Numbered from the stretch's first letter, positions 1-8,250 are shown. The stretch: 64,000 bases of DNA from Pseudomonadota bacterium (GCA_024228935.1 JAAESX010000255.1:1-64000); one strand, 5' to 3'. A program made the numbers and translations. The notes: a model not told the origin generated them from the letters alone.

Positions 1-198
1 GCGCCGAGGGCTTCCCCGGGAGTGCGGGCCGATAGCCGACGAAGTCGGCCGGCCCACAGCACGAGCGGTAGGGCAGTCCGTGGCTGGAGCAATTCCAGAG
101 ACGAAGTCGAGGTAGCGAGCCACGAGCCATCGGCAGCACCAGAGCAGAAGAGCCCGCCGACCAACCGGCCAGCGGGCTCCACTCGTTGAGCGGTGAGC
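1..198. other. Intergenic stretch with a strong hairpin, no gene recognised
   Basis: I see no convincing coding region here. Positions 26-55 form an extended hairpin: GGGCCG at 26-31 pairs with CGGCCC at 50-55, and GCCGAC at 35-40 pairs with GTCGGC at 44-49 around a GAA loop, leaving a three-base bulge. The string GACGAAGTCG recurs near position 103. The stretch could be the tail of a structured RNA or simply intergenic sequence. No RNA family was recognised. Confidence 0.3.
150..179 (-). terminator. Predicted terminator of the SCP2 gene
   Basis: GAGCCCGC (150-157) and GCGGGCTC (172-179) form an 8-bp GC-rich stem. On the minus strand it is followed by a pyrimidine-rich TTCTGCTCT. It lies about 20 bp after the stop codon of the minus-strand gene ending at 199, as expected for an intrinsic terminator, although the U-tract is imperfect. 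Confidence 0.5.
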
Positions 199-504
199 TC
201 AGCCCAGGATGCGCTGCAGCTGCGTCGCGAGGCCCAGGTCCGAAGCCTTGAGCTTGCCCATCATGAACAGCTGCATGGCGAGGCTCGGGTTGTCGAGCAT
301 CTTCTCCCAGTCGTCCTTGGAGCAGGTGATGACGCAGTCGCCATCCTCGGCGTCCTTGGTGATCGAGCCGTCGGCCAGGTCGAGCTTCCACTTGCCCGCA
401 CCCTCGATGTCGAACAGGAAGCTCTTGCCGATGTCCTTCAGCGAGGGATCGGCGGCGATCTTGTTGGGGAGGTACTCGGCGAAGAAGCCAGCGGTATCGG
501 CCAT
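199..504 (-). CDS. SCP2 sterol-binding domain protein
   Basis: A single-domain protein of 101 residues matching the SCP2 (sterol carrier protein 2) fold. That family binds lipids or acyl-CoA in a hydrophobic tunnel, usually in the cytoplasm. Seen here: the beta-rich middle with a W-x-L-D-L-x-D-G strand, a TCSKDDW segment at the start of the lid helices, and the family's C-terminal M-x-GKLKASDLGLA helix. The length is normal for a stand-alone bacterial SCP2 protein. It appears monocistronic, with a predicted terminator just downstream. The substrate cannot be deduced. Confidence 0.85.
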   Translation of the reverse strand: MADTAGFFAEYLPNKIAADPSLKDIGKSFLFDIEGAGKWKLDLADGSITKDAEDGDCVITCSKDDWEKMLDNPSLAMQLFMMGKLKASDLGLATQLQRILG

Positions 505-552
505 TGGGGCGCTCCAGGATTGAATGGGTATTCAGTCAGGTGGGCGAATGGC

Positions 553-1344
553 CTAACGGGGCTCCAACACGTCGTCGAGGTAGGCGGTGATCGTCGTGCG
601 CGGACCGAGCTCCAGCTCGTCCCAGGAGTCGGCTCCCGCGAGCTGCTCGGACAGGCGCAGCTGGTCCTCGCGGCGCCAGAACAGCGGCGGCAGGAAGCTC
701 CTGCGAGCACCGGTCCTGGACTCGACCTCGCGCGCCAACGCGTCCAGCGTGGTCACCTCGGGCCCGGCGAGATCGTAGACGCCGGCCAGCAGATCGCCAT
801 CGCAAGCCCTCAAGACCGCCGCCACGGCGTCGTCGATGCACAGCGGCGCCACCTGGGTCGAGGGCGACGGCACCTTCAACGCATCTCCCCTCCGAGCCGC
901 CGCGAGCCAGGGGCCGAGCAGGTGCGCCTCGGTCCCGAACAAGGGCGGCACGCGCAGCTCGACGGCGCTCGGCGCCAGGTCCTGCAGCGCCTCGGACGCG
1001 GCATACCAGGCCCGCAGCGACCGAGCCGAACCACCCGCCGAGGCCCCGCGCGGCCCGATGACGACCAGCCGGGCGCCCTCCTGCTGGGCGGTGACCGCGG
1101 CGTTCCGGACCCCGACGCCGTACAGCTCCTCGATGTCGTCCTGGGCGCCGGCGGCCCAGATCACCACGTCGGCGCCTCGGGCGGTCCGACGCAAGCCGCG
1201 ACCCGAGATCGCGTCGCCCACCATCCAGAGCCCGGGCAGATCCGAGGGCTTCGGCGAGGTCGCGACGACCACATCGCCCCGTGCAGCCGCAGCCCGCGCG
1301 ATGTGGCGGGCGAGGACCCCACCACCGACGAGGGCCAGCCTCAC
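553..1344 (-). CDS. Atypical NAD(P)-binding SDR / NmrA-like protein
   Basis: A 263-residue Rossmann-fold protein resembling the atypical short-chain dehydrogenase (NAD-dependent epimerase / NmrA-like) family. It starts with a beta-strand and the glycine loop VGGGVLARH, which lacks the usual third glycine, and continues with a nucleotide-binding-like strand (VVVATS). The catalytic YxxxK is not intact: the matching place reads YAASE. It may therefore bind a nucleotide without catalysis. The GTG start overlaps the stop of the upstream PHP gene by four bases (GTGA), implying translational coupling. It is the last gene of the run that begins near 4115. Confidence 0.6.
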   Translation of the reverse strand: MRLALVGGGVLARHIARAAAARGDVVVATSPKPSDLPGLWMVGDAISGRGLRRTARGADVVIWAAGAQDDIEELYGVGVRNAAVTAQQEGARLVVIGPRGASAGGSARSLRAWYAASEALQDLAPSAVELRVPPLFGTEAHLLGPWLAAARRGDALKVPSPSTQVAPLCIDDAVAAVLRACDGDLLAGVYDLAGPEVTTLDALAREVESRTGARRSFLPPLFWRREDQLRLSEQLAGADSWDELELGPRTTITAYLDDVLEPR

Positions 1345-2183
1345 GCGGCCAGGACCGCTCGGTGCTGGAGAGCCCGCGCGAACCCGGTGGCCTGCTGACC
1401 CTGGACGGCGAAGTCGCCGAGCCGCTGGGGAGACCAGCCGTGGAAGTCCGAGCCGCCGGTCAGGAACAGGTCGTTGTTCCGCGCCAGGCGGGCGATGGTC
1501 CGGCGGGTCTTCTTCCCGAGTCCGGGACGCAGCCCCTCGAGCGCGTCCAGGCCGGACGCCGCGAACGGCTTCGTCCACTTGCGAGCGTGCTCGAGGTACG
1601 GGTGCGCCCAGCTCGTGATCCCGCCGTGGGCCTTCGCCACCGCGATGGCCTCGAGGAACGTCAGCTCGACGTGCGGCACGTTGCCGTGGCGGTCTCCCGT
1701 GAAGCGCATGAACGCGTCCGACAGGTTCTTCGCGTGGCCGTGGTCCACGAGCGAGCGCGACAGGTGGAGCCGCGTGAGCGACCGCTCGCCACGCTGGGCC
1801 GCGTCGTCCGCCGCGGGCAGGTCGACGCCCAGGTTCTCGCGGGCCTGTTCGTACCGCTCGGCGCGCTTGGCCGCGAGGGCGGTGCAGAAGTCGCGGAACG
1901 CCTGAGGCATCTCGCCGCCGAAGTACACGAGCAGGTGGAGCTCGATGCCCTCGTGCACGCCGCTGATCTCCGCGCCGTGCACGACGTGGATGGGCTTGCC
2001 GCCGATGCAAATGCGGCCAGCGGGGGCCTGGGCCGGCAGGTCGTGGTCCGTGAGCGCGATCACGTCGAGCCCACCGTCGACCGCGCGACGCAGGACCTCG
2101 TCCACCGAGTAGCGCCCATCCGAGCGGTCGCTGTGCATGTGCAGATCCAGGCGGGTCCAGGGCTGCAGGGGCGGGAGGCTCAA
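1341..2183 (-). CDS. PHP-domain phosphoesterase
   Basis: A 280-residue PHP (polymerase and histidinol phosphatase) domain protein, a metal-dependent phosphoesterase fold. Metal-binding signatures are visible in order: HMH at residues 15-17, the ALTDHD motif near 45, HGAEIS, SWAHPYLEH and GSDFHGWSP near the C-terminus. Stand-alone members of this size include nucleoside 3',5'-bisphosphate phosphatases and 5'-3' RNases such as YciV/TrpH, so a nucleotide or short RNA substrate is plausible but inferred. It overlaps the upstream DivIVA gene by four bases (ATGA) and the downstream SDR gene by four. Confidence 0.75.
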   Translation of the reverse strand: MSLPPLQPWTRLDLHMHSDRSDGRYSVDEVLRRAVDGGLDVIALTDHDLPAQAPAGRICIGGKPIHVVHGAEISGVHEGIELHLLVYFGGEMPQAFRDFCTALAAKRAERYEQARENLGVDLPAADDAAQRGERSLTRLHLSRSLVDHGHAKNLSDAFMRFTGDRHGNVPHVELTFLEAIAVAKAHGGITSWAHPYLEHARKWTKPFAASGLDALEGLRPGLGKKTRRTIARLARNNDLFLTGGSDFHGWSPQRLGDFAVQGQQATGFARALQHRAVLAA

Positions 2184-2647
2184 GGCGTCTCCTCGGCCCG
2201 GGCCTCGACGGACTCCAGCATCGCGGTGTGCGTGTCCAGGACCGCCTTGATCTCGGCCAGGAGCCGCGCCCGCAGGCCCTTCAGACGGTGCACGTCCTGC
2301 ATCATCCGGCCGTGCTCGTCGTGGCTGCTGCTGATGACGCGCTGGGCCTCGAGGCGGGCCTCGCCGAGCACGAGATCGGCCTCGCGGCGGCTATTCGTCT
2401 CCAGGTCCTCGGAGAGCTTCTTGGCCAGGACCAGGGTGTCCTTGATCTGGCCCTCGTTCTCCTGCATCCGGCGGATCTCCTGATCCTTCTCCCGGAGCTG
2501 GTCCTCGAGCTTCATCTTTTCCTTCAGCGTCTCTTCGAGCTCATCGCGGACCCCGTCGAGGAACGTGGCGACCTCGTCGACGTCGTAGCCCTTGCGGACG
2601 ACCTCGAAGTCCTTGTTGATGATGTCGAGGGGTGTGATCCGCGGCAT
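2180..2647 (-). CDS. DivIVA-domain coiled-coil protein
   Basis: A 155-residue protein. The N-terminal 30 residues match the DivIVA/GpsB membrane-binding module (TPLDI, then F-x5-GYDVDEVATFLD). The rest is a nearly continuous charged coiled coil from about residue 32. DivIVA proteins oligomerise at curved membrane (poles, septa) and recruit cell-wall or division factors; the partner here is unknown. The start codon lies 7 bp after the stop of the sigma-like membrane protein and the stop overlaps the PHP gene, so the genes are probably cotranscribed. Confidence 0.8.
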   Translation of the reverse strand: MPRITPLDIINKDFEVVRKGYDVDEVATFLDGVRDELEETLKEKMKLEDQLREKDQEIRRMQENEGQIKDTLVLAKKLSEDLETNSRREADLVLGEARLEAQRVISSSHDEHGRMMQDVHRLKGLRARLLAEIKAVLDTHTAMLESVEARAEETP

Positions 2648-2654
2648 TTCTCGC

Positions 2655-4115
2655 CTATAGCCGCCTGTGCAGGAAGATGTCGGCGTCGACGTGGTCGACG
2701 AGCAAGCGATCCGCTGCCTGCTCGAGGGCTTCGGGGCCTGCGGCGGCCGCCAGCACCGGTCCGACGTCGTCGAACGGGAGGCTCGAGGTGGCGACGAGCA
2801 GCTCGTCCGCCTGGACCGAGAGGTCGAAGTCGCCGGCCCCCGTGGCGTACGTGGCCTTGTCCCAGGTCTCTCCCGAGGCGTGCAGCACCCGCATCTCGGA
2901 GCCGGTCCGCGCGAGGACGAGCAGATAGGCGTCGTCCGAGACGTCGAAGCGGGCGTACAGCGAGTCGTCGGTCTCGGCGATCGAGCCGGCGACCGGGAAC
3001 GCGATGCTCCGGGGAGGCTCACGGAAGCTGAAGACGCCCGCGAGCAGCGCAGCGAGGCAGGCGACGGCGGCACCGGCCCACCAGCGCGAGGCTCCGGGCG
3101 GCTCGGGCAGCGGCTCGGGCAGCGTTCCGCAGCTGTCGATCTCACCCCACGGCCGCTCGCGGGTCTTCTCGACCGCTGCCGTGCCGACGGGGCCGATGAG
3201 TCCGGCGCGGGTCCAGCGACCCTCGCCGCGGAGCAGGGCGCCCCGGATCTGGTGACGAGCGGGGGTGCCGTCGAGCGCGAGCTGGTGCAGGATCGAGACG
3301 TGGTCGGCGACGCGATCCAGGTCGATGAGGAGCGCATCCTCGTCGGCACGGATGGCGGCGGGCTCGAAGGCCTCGGCGACCGCCTTCCGGTGCTTGCGCG
3401 CGTCAGGGTGCAGGTGCAGGGCCAGGACACCGACCTGCTCGTACTCGACGGGTCGAGGCTGGAGCTCGCTGGGGGACAGGACACCGGCGCGGATGAGTCG
3501 GACTCCGCGGGCACAGCGCGGGCAGCGCTCGGCGTGGACCCGGCCGTCGATGGTCGCGGCCTCGATCCCACCCTGGCAGTCGGCAGCCGGCAGGCGAGCC
3601 ACGCGCTCGAGCACGCGGTCGAGGGCGGCCTTGTCGAGGTGGGTCGGCTGGTCGTCCGCGGCCATGACGCAGCGCATCGCGCTCCGCACGCCTTCACGCG
3701 CGCCGTCCAGGATGACGCGATCCACTCGGGTGAGTCGCTCGACGGCCTGCAGGCTCAGGCCGTCGCCGTACACGAGTCGGAGGACAACCTCGCCGACGGG
3801 ATCGAGCCCCTCGATGAGTCGCTCGCGCCAGCTCGGGCGGGGCATGACCGGCTCGCTCTCGAGAGGGCGCAGCTGGTACCGGCCCTCCTGGACACGAGCC
3901 AGGTACTCGGCGGCGAAGTGCCCAGCGAGCTCCTCGGCCTGAAGCCGCCCGCACGACCGCGGCAGGCTCATCAGCACGTGGGCGCGGGCGTCCTCGAGCA
4001 GCGCCGGAGAAGGCCGCAGGCCAGCCCCGTGGAGTTCCCACGCGACGCGGATGGTCACCGCTGCCCAGATGTGGCGGGCGGCGTCCTGAAGACGGCGATG
4101 TCCGGGGGGATTCAC
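2655..4115 (-). CDS. Sigma-region-4-like / zinc-finger anti-sigma-like membrane protein fusion
   Basis: A predicted 486-residue protein with an unusual order. Around residues 100-148 a helix-turn-helix stretch (LDPVGEVVLRLVYGDGLSLQ onward) resembles sigma-70 region 4. At 194-201 is HAERCPRC, the H-x3-C-x2-C signature of zinc-binding anti-sigma domains. Residues 345-363 form one membrane helix, followed by a beta-rich extracytoplasmic domain. I infer membrane-linked transcriptional regulation; no family match is certain. The GTG start at 4115 is chosen because homology-like sequence begins there. A longer GTG start in the same frame lies about 75 bases upstream and would add a hydrophobic leader. 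It heads the DivIVA-PHP-SDR run. Confidence 0.5.
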   Translation of the reverse strand: MNPPGHRRLQDAARHIWAAVTIRVAWELHGAGLRPSPALLEDARAHVLMSLPRSCGRLQAEELAGHFAAEYLARVQEGRYQLRPLESEPVMPRPSWRERLIEGLDPVGEVVLRLVYGDGLSLQAVERLTRVDRVILDGAREGVRSAMRCVMAADDQPTHLDKAALDRVLERVARLPAADCQGGIEAATIDGRVHAERCPRCARGVRLIRAGVLSPSELQPRPVEYEQVGVLALHLHPDARKHRKAVAEAFEPAAIRADEDALLIDLDRVADHVSILHQLALDGTPARHQIRGALLRGEGRWTRAGLIGPVGTAAVEKTRERPWGEIDSCGTLPEPLPEPPGASRWWAGAAVACLAALLAGVFSFREPPRSIAFPVAGSIAETDDSLYARFDVSDDAYLLVLARTGSEMRVLHASGETWDKATYATGAGDFDLSVQADELLVATSSLPFDDVGPVLAAAAGPEALEQAADRLLVDHVDADIFLHRRL

Positions 4116-4235
4116 GGGAACAGCGGGGAGGAGCAGCGGGGAGAGCAGCAGCAGCGGGAGAGAGCCGTGAGGCGTGGCTGATCTTGACACGTAAAGAGCT
4201 GTGAGACAAGGCTCTTTTCGGCAGAATGGGCGCGC

Positions 4236-5915
4236 ATGACCACCCTCGACCTCGTCATCGTCGCCGCCTACCTCCTCGCGGCCCTGGGCGTCGGCATCGC
4301 CGTGTCCAAGCGGGCCTCGGGCTCGACCGAGGAGTACTTCCTCGCGGGGCGCAGCCTGCCCTGGTGGCTGGCCGGCACCTCGATGGTCGCGACGACGTTC
4401 GCGGCCGACACCCCACTCGCCGTCACCGGGCTCGTGGCCAGCGGCGGCATCGCCGGCAACTGGATCTGGTGGACCTGGGGCGTCGCTCACGTGGTCGCCG
4501 CCCTGGTGTTCGCGCGCTTCTGGCGCCGGCTGAAGGTGGTGACCGACGCCGAGATCATGGAGCGTCGGTACAGCGGACCCATCGCCGTGACGCTCCGGCT
4601 CATCAAGGCCGGGTACGCCGCGCTCTTCCTGAACTGCCTGACCATGGGCTGGGTCATCCTGGCGATGCGCAAGGTGAGCACGCACCTGTTCCCCGAGCTC
4701 GACCCCGTCCAGCTCACGTTCGGCCTGATGGCGCTGGCCGTGCTCTACAGCATGCTCGGCGGGATGCGAAGCGTCGTGATCACGGACATCGCGCAGTTCG
4801 GCCTGGCGATGTTCGGAGCCGTCCTGCTCGCCTGGTTCGTCATCGACGCCCAGGGCGGGATCTCCGGGCTCCTGGCGGCCCTCGAGACGACCTACCCCGA
4901 GGACCACGGCGACCTGTTGGCCTTCTTCCCGAGCGGCGACCTGCCCGGCCTGCCGCTGACCCTGTTCGCGGTCCTGCTGACGGTCGCGTGGTGGAGGCAG
5001 GCCGAGGGCGGCGGCTACATCGTCCAGCGGCTGGGCGCCGCCAAGAGCGTCCAGGACGCCGAGCGGGCCAGCATCTGGTTCGCCGTGCTGCACAACGCCA
5101 TCCGGCCCTGGCCGTGGATCCTGGTCGGCCTGGCCGCGCTGGTCGTCTACCCGCTGGGCACCCTGGACGACCGCGAGGCCGCCTACCCGATGCTGATGGT
5201 CGAGCACCTGCCCAGCGGGCTGCTCGGGCTGATGGTCGCGTCGCTGCTCGCCGCGTTCATGTCGACCATCGACACCCACGTGAACTGGGGCAGCAGCTAC
5301 CTGGTCCGCGACGTGTACGAGCGGTTCGTGGGCGGGGACAAGGGCGTGCTCGTGGGCCGCGTCGGGGTCGTCCTGATGGGCTGCATCGCCGCGGTGGCGA
5401 GCCTGTTCATGGACTCGATCACCGACGTCTGGTTGTTCGTGATCATGCTCGGGAGCGGCCTGGGCAGCGTGTCCATCGCCCGATGGCTGTGGTGGCGGGT
5501 CAACGCGACCTGCGAGCTCGTGGCGCTCGTGGTCTCGACGCTCCTGTCCATCGCGATGGTCCTGTGGGTCGAGGACCAGGCCACACGCATCGCCATCGTT
5601 GCGGTCGGCAGCATGGTCTGCTGGATCCCGGTCGCGTTCCTGACGAAGCCCAGCGCGGCCGTCGAGCTCGACGCCTTCTACGTCGCCGCCCGCCCGTTCG
5701 GCCTCTGGGGTCCGGTGGCGGCCCGGAACCCGACCGTGCACACGGCGCTCGGCGGGGTCGTCGTCCTGCGCGTCGCCGCCGGCCTGTTCGCGGTGTTCGG
5801 CACCCTGTTCGGGCTCGGAGGCGCGCTGCTCCACGACCCGCTCTGGGGACTCGTGGCGCTCGCTGGCCTGGGCTCGCTCGGCTGGCTCGTCGTCGCCTCG
5901 ACCACTGAAGACTGA
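4236..5915 (+). CDS. Sodium:solute symporter (SSS family)
   Basis: A 559-residue polytopic inner-membrane protein of the SSS/SLC5 family, which couples Na+ entry to uptake of a small solute. The N-terminal region carries the family's hallmark STEEYFLAGRSLPWW, followed by roughly a dozen hydrophobic segments and the conserved unwound first helix region. Length is normal for the family. The substrate cannot be read from the sequence. The gene is monocistronic, divergent from the 4115 gene and followed by a bidirectional terminator. The start lacks an obvious ribosome-binding site; a CAGAAT -10-like element sits 8 nt before the ATG. Confidence 0.88.
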   Translation: MTTLDLVIVAAYLLAALGVGIAVSKRASGSTEEYFLAGRSLPWWLAGTSMVATTFAADTPLAVTGLVASGGIAGNWIWWTWGVAHVVAALVFARFWRRLKVVTDAEIMERRYSGPIAVTLRLIKAGYAALFLNCLTMGWVILAMRKVSTHLFPELDPVQLTFGLMALAVLYSMLGGMRSVVITDIAQFGLAMFGAVLLAWFVIDAQGGISGLLAALETTYPEDHGDLLAFFPSGDLPGLPLTLFAVLLTVAWWRQAEGGGYIVQRLGAAKSVQDAERASIWFAVLHNAIRPWPWILVGLAALVVYPLGTLDDREAAYPMLMVEHLPSGLLGLMVASLLAAFMSTIDTHVNWGSSYLVRDVYERFVGGDKGVLVGRVGVVLMGCIAAVASLFMDSITDVWLFVIMLGSGLGSVSIARWLWWRVNATCELVALVVSTLLSIAMVLWVEDQATRIAIVAVGSMVCWIPVAFLTKPSAAVELDAFYVAARPFGLWGPVAARNPTVHTALGGVVVLRVAAGLFAVFGTLFGLGGALLHDPLWGLVALAGLGSLGWLVVASTTED

Positions 5916-5976
5916 CGACGAATCGAACCGCGACCCTCATGTCATGGATCGTGGATTCCGATCCAAGGAAAGAAGA

Positions 5977-6014
5977 AAGCTCTCGAGACACCCACCACAG
6001 GGCCTCGAGAGCTT
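5977..6014. terminator. Bidirectional terminator between convergent genes
   Basis: AAGCTCTCGAG (5977-5987) and CTCGAGAGCTT (6004-6014) form a perfect 11-bp stem with a 16-nt loop. A short pyrimidine run (CTTTC) follows on the plus strand, and the complement of GAAAGAAG gives one on the minus strand. It sits between the plus-strand symporter and the minus-strand small ORF and could serve both. Confidence 0.7.
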
Positions 6015-6081
6015 CTTTCACCCAATCGCCGGGGAGCCTGGTTTCAGCTCTACCCGGGTGCGGAAGTATCCGCCTGGGTGG

Positions 6082-6255
6082 TCAGGCCGCCTGCTCGACG
6101 TCGATGTCGTTCGAGGCGGCGGCGCGCTCGGCGAGGATCTCGTTGATCGTCGCTGCAGCAGCCACAGACGCCATCTCTTCGTCCCCGTAGAGGGCCATGT
6201 ACTCGTCGTAGAAGAGCGTGATGAGGTCGGCGAGGGAAACGGTGGTCGTCGTCAT
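6082..6255 (-). CDS. Small acidic protein, unknown function
   Basis: A 57-residue acidic protein starting MTTTTVSLADLITLFYDEYM, predicted helical, with no family recognised. The start is decided by a good ribosome-binding site (CAGGAG about 6 nt upstream of the ATG); the longer frame reading through from 6378 is not needed. The gene has its own candidate promoter (TTGCAA-17 bp-TTAGTC) and ends before the hairpin at 5977-6014, so it looks like an independent small transcription unit. No signal peptide or membrane segment is seen. Confidence 0.55.
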   Translation of the reverse strand: MTTTTVSLADLITLFYDEYMALYGDEEMASVAAAATINEILAERAAASNDIDVEQAA

Positions 6256-6275
6256 GATGGCTCCTGGCGTTGGGT

Positions 6276-6304
6276 GACTAAAGCGTCGTGTCCAGGTCTT
6301 GCAA
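6276..6304 (-). promoter_or_regulatory. Candidate sigma-70-type promoter of the small acidic ORF
   Basis: On the minus strand a -35-like TTGCAA (6299-6304) and a -10-like TTAGTC (6276-6281) are separated by exactly 17 bp, with the ribosome-binding site and start codon about 20 nt further on. Seen by pattern only. Confidence 0.4.
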
Positions 6305-6443
6305 AGGGCATGCCAGCACGGGAGGTGTTGGAAAAACCCTTCAACTTCAACCTGTACACGTTGGACACCGCCGACCACCGTTCGATTCGTCGAACAATGT
6401 CAAGAAATCCGGACGCAATGTCTCAGTCGCCGTCCCGCTCTCG

Positions 6444-7064
6444 TCAGCTCAACGCGTCACACACCGCCAGGACGTAGACGTTCTCGGCCCCTGCGCCGAG
6501 CAGGGACTGTGCACAGGAGCTCACCGTGGCCCCGCTCGTGACGACGTCGTCGACCAGCAACACGCGCCTGGGCGCGGGACCACTCGACTCATAGCTGCCA
6601 TGCGCGTTCACCGCGCGGGCGCTGGGGTCGAGCCCGGCCTGCTGCACGCCTCGGGTGCGCTCCAGGGAGTCCACCAGTGGGACGCCCAGCTCGCGGGCGA
6701 CGCTCGCGGCGACCGTCCGAACGGGAGAGAAGCCCCGCTGCAGCGTGCTGATGCGCGTCTGGGGCACGGGGACCACCGCGTCCACCGCCGGCACCCGGCC
6801 CCGGACCGCCTGCGAGACCATCCCGGCCAGGGCGCGCGCACAGGAGGGGTCGGGCCGGTACTTCGCTCGCCGAGCCATGCCCCCGACGGGGCCGTCGTAG
6901 TTGCCGTAGAACCAGGCGGCGTCGCAGCCCTCGAACAGTCGCGCCATCGGCCAGACCGCCCAGGGCAGCGCCTCGTCGCAGTCCTTGCACAGGACGTCCC
7001 GACTCGGCAGGCCACAGCCCACACAGTCTCTCGGAGCGAGCGCACCCAGGAGGTCAGCGAACAT
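6444..7064 (-). CDS. comF: ComF-family phosphoribosyltransferase-like protein
   Basis: A 206-residue ComF-family protein. The N-terminus has paired zinc-ligand cysteines (C-x2-C in CVGCG and again in CKDC), followed by a type I phosphoribosyltransferase fold with the PRPP loop VLLVDDVVTSGAT. ComF acts in DNA uptake in naturally competent bacteria; in others its role is less clear. The start at 7064 is preferred over 7100 because ComF proteins usually begin just before the zinc motif and a TATAGC element lies 6 nt upstream of this ATG. It is the last gene of the rplU-obgE-rsfS direction. Confidence 0.8.
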   Translation of the reverse strand: MFADLLGALAPRDCVGCGLPSRDVLCKDCDEALPWAVWPMARLFEGCDAAWFYGNYDGPVGGMARRAKYRPDPSCARALAGMVSQAVRGRVPAVDAVVPVPQTRISTLQRGFSPVRTVAASVARELGVPLVDSLERTRGVQQAGLDPSARAVNAHGSYESSGPAPRRVLLVDDVVTSGATVSSCAQSLLGAGAENVYVLAVCDALS

Positions 7065-7070
7065 GATCCA

Positions 7071-7076
7071 GCTATA
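7071..7076 (-). promoter_or_regulatory. Candidate leaderless -10 element of comF
   Basis: TATAGC on the minus strand lies 6 nt before the ATG at 7064, so transcription would begin at or next to the start codon. There is no convincing ribosome-binding site in this gap. Confidence 0.35.
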
Positions 7077-7118
7077 CGGCCAGATCCCGCGAGAGACCAT
7101 TTCAGGCCATTACGCGGC

Positions 7119-7514
7119 TCAGACGAAGACGGCCTGCTCGCGCGTCACGTGGCCGGGCACGTCGATGCGCTCGGCGTCCGCCCAGAGACCATCCAGGTCG
7201 TAGAAGCCCCGCATCTCGGCGTCGAACACATGGAACACGACGTCGCCGAAGTCGATCAGCGCCCACTTCCCGTTCTGCGTGCCTTCGCTGGAGAGCGGCG
7301 CCACGCCCTCTTCCTTCATCCGAACCGAGACGTGGTTCGCGATGGCGCGGGCCTGACGGCTGTTGCTGGCCGTCACGATCACGAAGTGGCTGCAGTAGGC
7401 GAGCAGCGGCTCGACAAAGAGGATGACGGGGTTCAGCGCCTTCTTCTCGAGGGCGTAGCCGGCGATGGTCTTCGCCATGTCGTGGGTGCTCAGGGTGGTT
7501 TCCTCGAACGTCAT
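7119..7514 (-). CDS. rsfS: Ribosome silencing factor RsfS
   Basis: A 131-residue protein of the RsfS/DUF143 (Iojap) family. It binds ribosomal protein L14 on the 50S subunit and blocks subunit joining in stationary phase or starvation. Family features are clear: the FVIVTASNSRQARAIANH strand-helix unit, the GVAPLSSEGTQNGKWALIDF segment and the VVFHVFDAEMRGFYDLDGLW C-terminal motif. Length is normal. Its place in the rplU-rpmA-obgE neighbourhood is the common genomic association for rsfS. Confidence 0.93.
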   Translation of the reverse strand: MTFEETTLSTHDMAKTIAGYALEKKALNPVILFVEPLLAYCSHFVIVTASNSRQARAIANHVSVRMKEEGVAPLSSEGTQNGKWALIDFGDVVFHVFDAEMRGFYDLDGLWADAERIDVPGHVTREQAVFV

Positions 7515-7578
7515 GGAGAGCGTACCGGTCCGGCTGCCGCGTCGGCAAGCCGTGTGATGGGGGCCTCGGGGAGAGGCG

Positions 7579-8250
7579 TCAATTGGACTCCGGCCGAACG
7601 CGGCCGGTGTTGGTGGGGGCGACGAGCTCCGGGACCTGGCCGATCTCGCTGCGCGTCAGGATCACCCGGGTGATCTTGGAGTTCCCCTTGTAGTCGACCT
7701 GCGTCCCGGTCACGTCGGCGAGGAGACGAACCGCCGTGCCCTCGTCCACCGTGACGGTCCCAGTCAGCTCGGTGGGGACCGACTTCGCATCGGTCGGCAC
7801 GTCGGCCTTCATGCTGACCGCGTAGACGAGCGCCGGGCGCCCCTCGACCACGGTCTCGCTCGTCTTCTCCAGCACGACCACGTCCACGAACGGGCGCAGC
7901 GCCTCCTCGAAGACGTTCCAGGTCGTGGCCAGCTCGCGGCGGTAGAGTTCGACGTTCTCCGAGGTCCGCATGCGGTTGTCGTCGCCCTGCCAGACCTGAC
8001 CGTCGAGCAGCAGGACACGGGAGTTGAGCCGGCCGTCGCGGCGCCGCTCGATCTCGTAGTTGTCCCAGTCGGCCCACAGGACGTCGACGGTCTGCGTGCT
8101 CGGCCGGTCGAACTGGGTCGTCTCGACGCTCGCCGTGTAGTGGTGCGGACCCAGGAGCGCGGTGCTCTCCCAGGTGACCTCGCCCGAGGCTTCAGCGATC
8201 GCGATCTCGGGAGGGGGCTCCGAAGGTCCGCACGCCAACAGCCAGATCAC
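7579..8250 (-). CDS. Putative lipoprotein, unknown function
   Basis: A 223-residue protein with an extremely short lipoprotein leader: MIWLLACGP, lipobox LLAC with the cysteine at residue 7 and no basic residue before it. The rest is beta-rich and hydrophilic with repeated VEG/VTV strands, consistent with an envelope lipoprotein. No family was recognised. The ATG overlaps the obgE stop by four bases, which fixes the start and argues that the short leader is real. It lies between obgE and rsfS, an unusual insertion in that conserved gene order. Confidence 0.65.
   Translation of the reverse strand: MIWLLACGPSEPPPEIAIAEASGEVTWESTALLGPHHYTASVETTQFDRPSTQTVDVLWADWDNYEIERRRDGRLNSRVLLLDGQVWQGDDNRMRTSENVELYRRELATTWNVFEEALRPFVDVVVLEKTSETVVEGRPALVYAVSMKADVPTDAKSVPTELTGTVTVDEGTAVRLLADVTGTQVDYKGNSKITRVILTRSEIGQVPELVAPTNTGRVRPESN

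Noticed and set aside
4184..4189. TTGACA as -35 of the symporter gene
   Set aside because: No acceptable -10 lies 16-18 bp downstream; the only -10-like element (CAGAAT, 4222-4227) is too far away.
4116..5834. N-terminal extension of the sigma-like gene antisense to the symporter
   Set aside because: The extension is antisense to a clear SSS transporter, so only the part from about 4115 down is accepted.
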